DNA of 64,000 nt, taken from contig OZ345354.1 in NCBI GenBank assembly GCA_977006965.1, positions 3,224,001-3,288,000 on the forward strand. The letters run 5' to 3'. The notes below the pieces were generated by a model. That model was not told the DNA's origin. It did not search any database and saw only the letters and a program-made list of their open reading frames with translations. This DNA is from Phymatolithon calcareum. Taxonomy: Eukaryota; Rhodophyta; Florideophyceae; Hapalidiales. Positions within the stretch are counted from its first letter, which is position 1. The number at the start of each line of letters is the position of its first letter. This document shows positions 53,563 through 62,896 of the stretch, piece by piece. The translations under genes and the position numbers were made by a program.

Positions 53563-54411
53563 ATGCGCATAGTCTTCGCTGGCAACCCCGGCTCGGGCAA
53601 GTCTTCACTGCTTAACTCGCTCATCGGCGAGGTCCGCTTCGCGTCCGGCATTTCCATCGGCACCGGCCTGACTACAGCCACCGAGCGTTACTTCTCCAAT
53701 GGAATCGAGTTTGTGGACACCCCGGGTCTAGACGATGTCGAAGCGGCAGCGAGCCGCCGCTGAGCTCTCCATCGCGCTATCGGGCGGAGGCCCACTAAAG
53801 ATCGTGTTTGTGTGCACCGTGGAGGCGGGCACGGTCAGGTGCGCAGACCTCGCGACCATCGATGCCGTGCTCACGGCGGTGGAGGCGCACGGTGTGAGCA
53901 TGACCTCGAGCTTCTTCGTCATCGTGAACAAGTGCGACACTGGCGAGATGCGCCTGCTGGGCGACACTAGCAACAAGCAACGTGTTGTGGATGCGTTTGC
54001 GATGAAGCGGAGAACGCCGACTGTCACTTTTTTGCCCGTGATGCGAGAGGCGAATGGCGCGCGGAATGTGCTGATTGGGAATAGAAGTGGTGTGTGGAAT
54101 TTTGTAGATTCGGCTCCTGCTGTACAGATGCCGGCGGGTGCGGAGGTGAAGGTCAAGGTGGAAGATTATGAAGCCAAGCAAAGGAAGTTGCAGGAGCAGA
54201 TTGACTTTGTGCGAACCCAGATTGCGCAAGAAAGATCGAGGAAGCGATTGTCTGCGAGATGATGGAGGCTCGTTAAGTACTTGGTTGGTGGCGTTTGCTG
54301 CGTGTTTACAGTTTTTGCAATGTGGCGCCGTGTGTCTACAAGTCTCTTCCCGGACAGAGAAGACCGATATTTGCAGTCTGCAGAAAACTCTACCCTGCGG
54401 AGTCTATAGAA
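53563..54411 (+). pseudogene. Small GTPase, copy A, inactivated
   Basis: Compared with the intact copy at 59161, two bases are missing near 53738 just after the DTPGLDD box. This throws the frame into a TGA at 53761-53763. The rest of the G domain remains readable from 53735 in the other frame. A second lesion, TGA at 54260-54262, replaces an Arg codon of copy B and would remove the C-terminal membrane segment. The two lesions show that copy A is no longer a functional GTPase gene. Confidence 0.9.
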
Positions 54412-56036
54412 GTTATTACTCGTCCTTTACGCTACTGTGACAGACGGCACCGCCGCAATTTAACGCAAGCAGACACCGACTGTCTGTCACACGGGGCACG
54501 GGGGGCGTCAGCAGTGTATGCGGGGCGCGAAGCGCATATAAGCAGCGGACTCGGAGCAACCGTGTTGAGAAATCAAACACAAGAACACGCAATAAACGAA
54601 AACCAACTCGGAGCTTCAACCTGAATCTGTAGGTTAACCCATTTGCTAATTTTCCATCCACCCTCCCAACTGTAGATTAGGCTATTGCACGGTCTGCACA
54701 TTGGCATCTACGGAAGGCTCCTAAGGGATCTGTTAAATGCACCAAGTCCCTATTTATTAGTTGGTGACAGAGATCACAACTCGCAGAAGCCAGCCCGATT
54801 TCAGGCCCTGAAGGGAATTACATGACTAACTCTATGGAATAAATGTTTCCATCTCCTCCGCAAGACCCGGTTCTACTAGAGCTGAAGTCAAGCATAGATG
54901 CCAGTCGTGACAACTTTATTTACATAATGCAGTATGAGTGAGATATCCAAAGCGTTAGTTCCCTCTTTCCGCCAAGCCAGGGTGCCCCACGCACTACCAT
55001 AAAACCAGGAGAATGCTCCCCTTATAAAACAGTCTTTTTCCAGCTGTGTATGTATTAGTGAAAAGGGTGCTAACCCTGCCCCACTTCCTCCATCATGACG
55101 AGCATGACCTGCCACACCAGGAACCGTTTTGGCACTTGCGCGCGCCCGCGCCGAAAATGATCGACACTGGGGGCCATCCTCCTCCTTCGCCCGCCGCGGG
55201 TGTCTCGCAACGGGCACTCACCCTGCGTGACAAGTTCACTCCACCGCGCGGGGCAAAACTCCGTCGGTGCTTGGTAAACCGCGCATAGCACAGTCGGTAT
55301 CGCGGAGGCACGGCGCCGACGGCGATGACGCACGGTCAGCATGCGACGCGCGTACGCCGTCAACTGGAATGATGAGTGCGGCAAACGGAGTGCTCGGCGC
55401 AGCCGAGGCGGCGGCGGCGGAGGTGGATTGACCCGCGCATGTGGCGTCAGACGCGAATTGCGGTGCGCATTCGTCGGCGATTGCGCGACGAAAATGTCGA
55501 GAAGGCGCGTACCCGTGCACGCGGCGTCCGCTCGGACGGAGCGGCGGACGTGCACGTCGACTTGGAGAGACATCGTGATGAGCGCGTGGCAGAGCGCACT
55601 GCACAGTGCGCAATCGTCATGCGGAGAGACATCAGACAGTGATCGGAGGAGGAGAATGCTGAAGACTCTCACACAGAGTGGGAACGGGTTCGCAACGAAG
55701 ATTTTCTCCTGCATGTCACTTGCGCGAGCACGTCGCGGGCAGTGACGGTGATTGTCAGGCATTTGCTAGGCATGGATGCAGTGGAGAAGATGGTGAGGGA
55801 ATTGGCATTACGATTGGCGTGTAGCGCTTTTTCGGTGCTGAGAAAAGTTGATATGGTGACGGGTGCAGCGCCACGGGAAACTCGATGAAGAGGTCGTCGT
55901 CCCTTCCAGCGTTACGGATCACATGTGCAGCACGTCAAAGGCGGAAGCGGAGGTACAGGCGATAACGTTCGCTTGCGTGAATATTCATGGCGTAGAAAGA
56001 CCGAGTCGGTAACCGTCGCCAGGGTTAGACAGTGCT
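54412..56036. other. GTPase-WD40 spacer of copy A
   Basis: Near 54434-54600 an inverted pair (TGTGACAGAC / GTCTGTCACA), a TATA-like CATATAAG and a later AATAAA occur in an order like a small solo LTR or a terminator/promoter block; I could not find a target duplication. From about 55070 to 55890 the DNA is very GC-rich, with ORFs open on both strands. The plus ORF is broken here by a TGA at 55640-55642, which copy B lacks. Confidence 0.4.
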
Positions 56037-57787
56037 TCATTCGACGATCAGTTTACATATCGCAGCAGCACCGGATGCCAACCCAAAAACGAACAATTTT
56101 CTTTCCGAGTTGTATTCCCAGGGCCCATGCGCATCTGCAATCATTGCCTTCCTGTCGAGTAAATTGGAATACACGCGACCCTCCTCGCAGTACAATTCGT
56201 CGGTATATGGCGAAAATGACTTTGGCCAAAGGCGCGGAACGTATGGACCGCAGCTGCGGACGATTTTTTCAGCTTCATCATCTTGGATAGAACTGTCGGA
56301 TTCCCTTTCAGAGGCTTCTGAATCCCAAACGATTCCCTCTAGTTCTCGACTTTGAATAATTGTTCTTCCAGACGTATCTCGAGACACAATATGGCTGCAG
56401 TCATCGCTTTCGGCCACACAAGATATCAAAGAAGGGTGAAGAAAAATACCTTTGCGGCTGCCCAGTGGTGTGATATACCCGATTGTTTTGTTCGTTTCAG
56501 CATTCCATATTCGAATATTGCAATGGAAAGACCCGGAGATAATTCGATATCCATCGAGGCTAAACACAACGCAGCGTGCGCCACAATATCCGTAAAAAGT
56601 TTCCCCAATCTGAGTACATGTCCTTGTGCTCCACTGCTGTAGAGCTCCGCAAAAACCCGATACCACCTTTCTGCCGTCCGGGCTCAACGCAACGGATATT
56701 GCTCCCAATGCACTAGGACATCTCAAAGGCATCCCGGTCTGCTCGCCTGTCTGCGTGTCCCACAGTCGTACTGTTCCGTCATCTGATGCAGTAGCCACTC
56801 GCAACCTATTTCTGCTTATCGAAACGTCTGTTACGGGCCCTATATATAGGCCCGTAACAGACGTTTCGATAAGCAGAAATGGGTTGCGAGTGGCTACTGA
56901 AAAAGAACATATGTTCTTTTTCACGTTCTTTTGATTCTTTCTCAAGACAAGCATCCCAAATGCGAATAATGCCGTCAGTGGACCCGGATATGATTCTTTT
57001 CCCATCGGATGTGAACGACACGCTTGTAACACGAGATAATATTCTTCCCACAATCCCATCGCACTGCCCACATTCAACATCCAACACCCGAATAGTGCCA
57101 TCTCCCCAACCTGATACAATTTTCTTACCATCACGACTGAAGGCAACCGATGTCATGTTGCCCGCTCCATTATAGCTCTTGAGTCTCCTAACCCGTATCG
57201 GCTTCGTCGAAACATCAAATAGATCAATCGTACAATATACTCCATTTGCCAAATATTGGCCGTTCGGACTAAATGCCCAGCATGTAAAATCCACATTGTC
57301 CTTGAAAATGACTGCATTTGCGTCACTGTCCCAAACCACTAGTTTTTCCCCACTTTTCATCACACCAAGAGCAACTTTCCCATTCTTACCACACACATCA
57401 TGGCAGATTAGGTCCCCCCAACGTTCCGTGTACATTTTTCGTGATTCTTCTCTCTTACTTATGTCCCATACCTCCAAGGCGCAGCCGGTTGTGAAGAAGA
57501 CATTTTTGTGCACTCCAATGCCTGTTATAGGGTACTCCCTTTGCAGAACACGCACAGGCGAGCTCGAAGATTCCCATTCCCATACCATCACCTTCCTGTC
57601 CTCCGCCCCGGACACTATTTTCTTCGACCCAGCCGCAAATTTCACACAACGTACGTTACCGTTGTGACCGTACATGCGCCGCAATACTTCGCCGGTTCTA
57701 GTTTTCGCAATCACGATATCATGTCCGGCTCCAGCTGCAATGTATTCTCCGCAAGGCGAGCAGGCCACAGAAGCACATTTACCTCAG
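56037..57787 (-). pseudogene. WD40-repeat protein gene, copy A (5'-truncated and frameshifted)
   Basis: The minus-strand frame from about 57787 encodes successive WD40 blades: MYGHNGNVRCVKFAAGSKKIVSGAEDRKVMVWEW, then GTIRVLDVE, GIIRIWDA and GTVRLWDTQTGE. Seven or more blades can be counted loosely, consistent with a beta-propeller scaffold. The frame changes at the tip of a 109-bp palindrome (56790-56898), where copy A has one base more than copy B. The coding sequence then runs to the stop at 56037 with a C-terminus ending ICKLIVE. The 5' end is cut at the duplication junction; an in-frame TGA of junction-proximal origin lies just upstream. Partners and pathway are unknown. Confidence 0.82.
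56790..56898. repeat. 109-bp near-perfect palindrome inside WD40 coding sequence (copy A)
   Basis: The arms run from AGTAGCCACTCGCAACC to its complement GGTTGCGAGTGGCTACT and meet at GGGCCCTATATATAGGCCC. I count one clear mismatch in the arms. The arm toward the gene's 3' end encodes the conserved blade start (PVTDVSISRN); the other arm is its inverted copy. A second perfect 22-bp palindrome, AAAAAGAACATATG and its complement, follows at about 56900-56921. Confidence 0.93.
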
Positions 57788-57821
57788 ACAAGAATCTCTG
57801 TTACGATTGCATTGCATGCAT

Positions 57822-58244
57822 TCACAGAACGGTGAACGTTCGATGAGCGTTTTTGATGACGCTTGTCTCTAACGATGAGTGGTTGAGCGCTCTGATTGAA
57901 TCGGGGTAGCGGAATCGAGGCTGCGGATAAAAGATGAAGACGGCGGTATGCAGAAGACCAAAAATGCATAACATTTGCACGTCCATGAACCAGAGACAGA
58001 GAGAGATGGCGAAAAAAGTTACCTTGAAAGAGGTGGCGAGATAGGCGTCCATTGTGGGGGCGGAAAGAATGCGCACGAAGAGCATGAGAAAGACACAGAA
58101 GTAGATCGAGGCCTCGCGGGGTAAGCCGAGAATGTCGAGTTCACCAAGTTCACCAGGATGCAGACGCTGTACGCGAAGCACGATGTAGGCGAAGATTAGA
58201 AGAAAATTGCACACATAGTAGCCGTGAATGAAGCGGCTCGCCAT
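57822..58244 (-). pseudogene. TMX2-like gene, copy B, lacking the thioredoxin domain
   Basis: The ATG at 58244 corresponds to 52646 of copy A, and about 140 residues covering the membrane segments are preserved. At the duplication junction the Trp codon before the active-site region becomes TGA (57822-57824), so the thioredoxin domain is lost. If expressed, the product would be a membrane-only fragment. Confidence 0.9.
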
Positions 58245-59160
58245 GATGGTGTGACCCCGCGCAGGCACGATGTGGACGTGAAGGAACAAGTGGGAAAACG
58301 ATCGCGGACGACTGTTCGAAGAGGCACTTTGAGTGCCTCAGGTTGTGGTTGAGTACCTAGTGTGGGTTTGCAGGATGCTTGCGGCGGCGGACTGGGCGAT
58401 GCTGAAATGGGACGTGTTCCCATTTTGAGGTGCGGATATACTCGGAACGAGCACTTGGCCTGATTACAGTATGATGCAGCAGAGTTGAGTTTGTTGAGCT
58501 CCAAAGTACTGTGTACACTGTATGCCACTGTTTGCTGTGTGGGCATACAGTGATGCTTTGGGTCATTGATCAAAATCTGTTTACCAAACACTGGATCACT
58601 GATCAGAACAAATTATGCCAAGTGCATCACTGAGTTGTCATCTCAACAATACTGCCCGTCCTGGAAGAAGAATTTTTATTCTGTACCTCTTCAACACATG
58701 GGTTGAAGAGGTAGTTGAATGTATTTTGAATAACATGACGGCAAGACGTTTTAAACGATATTGTCCATCTCCTTGGTGAACGGGCAACATGTTGTCGAAC
58801 CAACCGGCATTGCCAAGCCTGTCCCACCAAATTGCTAGACTCTGCACAGCAAACTGCCACAGACAATCGCGCATCATGCATCCCACACATTTGCCCTCGA
58901 GCATCCAACGCAGCGTCGCCTGCATCGAGGCCACACCATGCAGGTACATCGACGGATGCGGCATTAACTGCTCCGCAGCGCTACCGCGACCGTGCAAACT
59001 GTGCAGGCAAGCACCCCCAGCGGAATAGCGGCATCACCACTGGTGGCTGCAGAACCCACCTCAACAATACGATTCATTGTGGTCGGTCGAGCGTCGACGG
59101 GCGCTTTGTTCGACACTCGTTGTCAACTCGATCCCTCTGTTCACTCTTCTCTGAAACGCC

Positions 59161-60009
59161 ATGCGCATAGTCTTCGCTGGCAACCCCGGCTCGGGCAAGT
59201 CTTCACTGCTTAACTCGCTCATCGGCGAGGTCCGCTTCGCGTCCGGCATTTCCATCGGCACCGGCCTGACTACAGCCACCGAGCGTTACTTCTCCAATGG
59301 AATCGAGTTTGTGGACACTCCGGGTCTAGACGATGTTGCGAAGCGGCAGCGAGCCGCCGCTGAGCTCTCCATCGCGCTATCGGGCGGAGGCCCACTAAAG
59401 ATCGTGTTTGTGTGCACCCTGGAGGCGGGCACGGTCAGGTGCGCAGACCTCGCGACCATCGATGCCGTGCTCACGGCGGTGGAGGCGCACGGTGTGAGCA
59501 TGACCTCGAGCTTCTTCGTCATCGTGAACAAGTGCGACACTGGCGAGATGCGCCTGCTGGGCGACACTAGCAACAAGCAACGTGTTGTGGATGCGTTTGC
59601 GATGAAGCGGAGAACGCCGACCGTCACTTTTTTGCCCGTGATGCGAGAGGCGAATGGCGCGCGGAATGTGCTGATTGGGAATAGAAGTGGTCTGTGGAAT
59701 TTTGTCGATTCGGCTCCTGCTGTACAGATGCCGGCGGGTGCGGAGGTGAAGGTCAAGGTGGAAGATTATGAAGCCAAGCAAAGGAAGTTGCAGGAGCAGA
59801 TTGACTTTGTGCGAACCCAGATTGCGCAAGAAAGATCGAGGAAGCGATTGTCTGCGAGAAGATGGAGGCTCGTTAAGTACTTGGTTGGTGGCGTTTGCTG
59901 CGTGTTTACAGTTTTTGCAATGTGGCGCCGTGTGTCTACAAGTCTCTTCCCTGACAGAGAAGACCGATATTTGCAGTCTGCAGAAAACTCTACCCTGCGG
60001 AGTCTATAG
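59161..60009 (+). CDS. AIG1-like small GTPase with C-terminal transmembrane anchor (intact, copy B)
   Basis: The protein has 282 residues, starting at the ATG of MRIVFAGNPG. P-loop GNPGSGKSS is at about residues 7-15, GTGLTTAT covers switch I near 39-46, DTPGLDD is at about 53-59, and NKCDTGE is the G4 box near 124. A helical, Lys/Glu-rich segment at about 205-240 (VEDYEAKQRKLQEQIDFVRTQ) precedes a hydrophobic segment YLVGGVCCVFTVFAMW near 242-257, then a short polar tail. The layout resembles AIG1/GIMAP GTPases anchored through the C-terminus. Its relation to the larger GTPase at 18657 is by fold only. Copy A of the same gene is broken, so this copy probably carries the function. Confidence 0.85.
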   Translation: MRIVFAGNPGSGKSSLLNSLIGEVRFASGISIGTGLTTATERYFSNGIEFVDTPGLDDVAKRQRAAAELSIALSGGGPLKIVFVCTLEAGTVRCADLATIDAVLTAVEAHGVSMTSSFFVIVNKCDTGEMRLLGDTSNKQRVVDAFAMKRRTPTVTFLPVMREANGARNVLIGNRSGLWNFVDSAPAVQMPAGAEVKVKVEDYEAKQRKLQEQIDFVRTQIAQERSRKRLSARRWRLVKYLVGGVCCVFTVFAMWRRVSTSLFPDREDRYLQSAENSTLRSL

Positions 60010-60976
60010 AAGTTATTACTCGTCCTTTACGCTACTGTGACAGACGGCACCGCCGCAATTTAACGCAAGCAGACACCGACTGTCTGCCACACGGGGCACC
60101 GGGGGCGTCAGCAGTATGTGCGGGGCGCGAAGCGCATATAAGCAGCGGACTCGGAGCAACCGTGTTGAGAAATCAAACACAAGAACACGCAATAAACGAA
60201 AACCAACTCGGAGCTTCACCCTGAATCTGTAGGTTAACCCATTTGCTAATTTTCCATCCACCCTCCCAACTGTAGATTAGGCTATTGCACGGTCTGCACA
60301 TTGGCATCTACGGAAGGCTCCTAAGGGATCTGCTCAAGGCACCAGGTCCCTATTTTTTTAGTTGGTGACAGAGATCACAACTCGCGGAAGCCAGCCCGAT
60401 TTCAGGCCCTGAAGGGAATTACATGACTAACTCTATGGAATAAATGTTTCCATCTCCTCCACAAGACCCGGTTCTACTAGAGCTGAAGTCAAGCATAGAT
60501 GCCAGCCGTGACAACTTTATTTACATAATGCAGTATGAGTGAGATATCCAAAGCGTTAGTTCCCTCTTTCCGCCAAGCCAGGGTGCCCCACGCATTACCA
60601 TAAAACCAGGAGAATGCTCCCCTTATAAAACAGTCTTTTTCCAGCTGTGTGTGTATTGGTGAAAAGGGTCCTAACCCTGCCCCACTTCCTCCATCATGAC
60701 GAGCATGACCTGCCACACCAGGAACCGTTTTGGCACTTGCGCGCGCCCGCGCCGAAAATGATCGACACTGGGGGCCATCCTCCTCCTTCGCCCGCCGCGG
60801 GTGTCTCGCAACGGGCACTCACCCTGCGTGACAAGTTCACTCCACCGCGCGGGGCAAAACTCCGTCGGTGCTTGGTAAACCGCGCATAGCACAGTCGGTA
60901 TCGCGGAGGCACGGCGCCGACGGCGATGACGCACGGTCAGCATGCGACGCGCGTACGCCGTCAACTGGAAAGATGA
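60010..60976. other. GTPase downstream spacer of copy B
   Basis: This matches the copy A spacer closely. It includes the TATA-like CATATAAG near 60134, an AATAAA-like signal near 60190 that could end the GTPase transcript, and a GC-rich stretch with ORFs open on both strands. Confidence 0.45.
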
Positions 60977-61489
60977 GTGCGGCAAACGGAGTGCTCGGCG
61001 CAGCCGAGGCGGCGGCGGCGGAGGTGGATTGACGCGCGCATGTGGCGTCAGACGCGAATTGCGGTGCGCATTCGTCGGCGATTGCGCGGCGAAAATGTCG
61101 AGAAGGCGCGTACCCGCGCACGCGGCGTCCGCTCGGACGGAGCGGCGGACGTGCACGTCGACTTGGAGAGACATCGTGATGAGCGCGTGGCAGAGCGCAC
61201 TGCACAGTGCGCAATCGTCATGCGGAGAGAAATCAGACAGCGATCGGAGGAGGAGAATGCTGAAGACTCTCACACAGAGTGGGAACGGGTTCGCAACGAA
61301 GATTTTCTCCTGCATGTCACTTGCGCGAGCACGTCGCGGGCAGTGACGGTGATTGTCAGGCATTTGCTAGGCATGGATGCAGTGGAGAAGATGGTGAGGG
61401 AATTGGCATTACGATTGGCGTGTAGCGCTTTTTCGGTGCTGAGAAAAGTTGATATGGTGACGGGTGCAGCGCCACGGGAAACTCGATGA
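60977..61489 (+). CDS. Hypothetical Arg-rich ORF, 170 residues (strand uncertain)
   Basis: The frame opens only at a GTG. It is Arg-rich at first (QPRRRRRRW), then acidic and helical, with a C-terminal hydrophobic region (AVTVIVRHLLGM, ELALRLACSAF). Copy A has a TGA at the equivalent of residue 89. Most differences between the copies change residues in this frame, which argues against selection on it. A minus-strand ORF of 230 codons (60671-61363) overlaps it and is intact in both copies. I cannot say which strand, if either, is coding. Confidence 0.3.
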   Translation: MRQTECSAQPRRRRRRWIDARMWRQTRIAVRIRRRLRGENVEKARTRARGVRSDGAADVHVDLERHRDERVAERTAQCAIVMRREIRQRSEEENAEDSHTEWERVRNEDFLLHVTCASTSRAVTVIVRHLLGMDAVEKMVRELALRLACSAFSVLRKVDMVTGAAPRETR

Positions 61490-62182
61490 AGAGGTCGTCG
61501 TCCCTTCCAGCGTTACGGATCACATGTGCAGCACGTCAAAGGCGGAAGCGGAGGTACAGGCGATAACGTTCGCTTGCGTGAATATTCATGGCGTAGAAAG
61601 ACCGAGTCGGTAACCGTCGCCAGGGTTAGACAGTGCTTCATTCGACGATCAGTTTACATATCGCAGCAGCACCGGATGCCAACCCAAAAACGAACAATTT
61701 TCTTTCGAGGAAATTCGCTGCATGGACCGAAAAAGGTGGCAAAATTCGCTAAATCGGCACCCTTGCAAAAACTACTACTTGTTATGATTTCAGCTAGACA
61801 GCCGCTTATCATTACACGTAATTAAGAGGATTTATTGAGAAAGTTCCATGTGTCCCAACTTGAGGCAAGTCGGCACGTTTTTAATCGCGTTATACTAGCA
61901 TCGAGAGTTGTCTTATTATTACACTACTAATCCGCTATGCAAAGTACTCTGCACCTCTTCGCATTCGACTGCTAAGCAAACTCACAACACTCTCGCCCGA
62001 ACAGTCTGAACTCATGGAGAAGGTGGAGCTCGTTCTAAGTGTGGGTGACTGCCTAGGAGCAAACTTTGACGACGTTGTCAACCTCGTCATCGCCCACAAC
62101 ACGTCTATTGGCAAGGCAAGTCCCTAACGCCTTGCTGCTACAAGAAGCACCAGGAAAAATCCTCTGAGCGGAGAAGCCGCTT

Positions 62183-62374
62183 GTGGAGCCGGAGGTCATC
62201 GAAAGTGACATGCTGAGGTTTGCTGTTAGCAGCCAAGTGACACCATTCCCTGTGGTAGTTAACAGTGACTACCGCGCTACATGCTCTTGCCGCCACTTTC
62301 AGGAGCACCAGCGGCCATGTATCCACGTCGTCGCTGCACTTTTGAACTGTTCTAGACGCTTGGCGCAGCATTGA
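62183..62374 (+). pseudogene. MULE transposase SWIM zinc-finger fragment
   Basis: The 63-codon frame contains YRATCSCRHFQEHQRPCIHVVAAL, split here as CSC, then CIH. This is the C-x-C ... C-x-H SWIM signature that follows the DDE core in MuDR-like transposases. It ends at a TGA after RLAQH, and the upstream catalytic core is not present. Confidence 0.85.
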
Positions 62375-62499
62375 GTCGCGTTCGACCCGTGACACAAGAT
62401 CTGGTGTGGGACCCATGGCTATTGATAACGTAGGCCAAGCAACACGAGGGCATCATCATTCGTGTTGCAGTCACTGGTTACCAGCTAGTACAGGATGAT

Positions 62500-62772
62500 T
62501 TGTTTCCGTTTGACCTTGTCCCTAAGCTGGGCCGCAAGCGCAAGAGGCCCTACTTCCCGTCCGAAATGAGGTCCCGTCACGGCTCCTCGTGCGGAAACAA
62601 CGGTCACTTCTCGCAGACATGCGCCAAGCCGAACATCTGCAATTTTGTTGAGGCGAAGCGAAAACACATCAACCGAGCGGCTCAGTCCATGATAATTGAC
62701 CTCACCGCCTGCGATAACGGAGATGCTACTTACGACGAGGAGCTGAAGCATATAGAGTTGCGCATGAAATAA
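62500..62772 (+). pseudogene. MULE transposase C-terminal zinc-knuckle fragment
   Basis: The 90-codon frame includes LGRKRKRPYFPSE, a basic patch, followed by CGNNGHFSQTC, a CCHC-type zinc knuckle typical of MULE transposase tails. It lies in a different frame from the SWIM fragment and ends just inside the right TIR, near an AATAAA at 62770. Confidence 0.8.
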
Positions 62773-62896
62773 ATATTATTTTTTGATAAGTTTATTTCTA
62801 TGGAGTGCTCTTTGTATCATAACGAGTAGTAGTTATTGCAAGGGGTGACGATTTAGCGAATTTTGCTACCTTTTTCGGTCCATGCAGCGAATTTCC

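Larger units (their letters stand above)
52225..57822. repeat. Tandem duplication, copy A (5598 bp)
   Basis: Sequence from CACAGAACGGTGAACG at 52225 recurs from 57823 at an offset of 5598 and continues to the window end. Copies differ by scattered substitutions and small indels; the offset becomes 5600-5601 after the GTPase frameshift. Copy A holds the 5' part of the TMX2-like gene, the broken GTPase and the WD40 gene, and it ends at the junction 57822|57823. Confidence 0.95.

Noticed and set aside
54434-54625. Solo LTR in the GTPase downstream spacer
   Set aside because: TATA-like and AATAAA-like strings and TGT...ACA-like ends are suggestive, but no flanking duplication or second copy outside the tandem unit was found.
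55070-55762. 230-codon minus-strand ORF in the GC-rich spacer (also 60671-61363)
   Set aside because: It is Arg/Pro/His rich and overlaps another ORF on the opposite strand. It looks like a by-product of GC-rich sequence rather than a gene, though it is intact in both copies.
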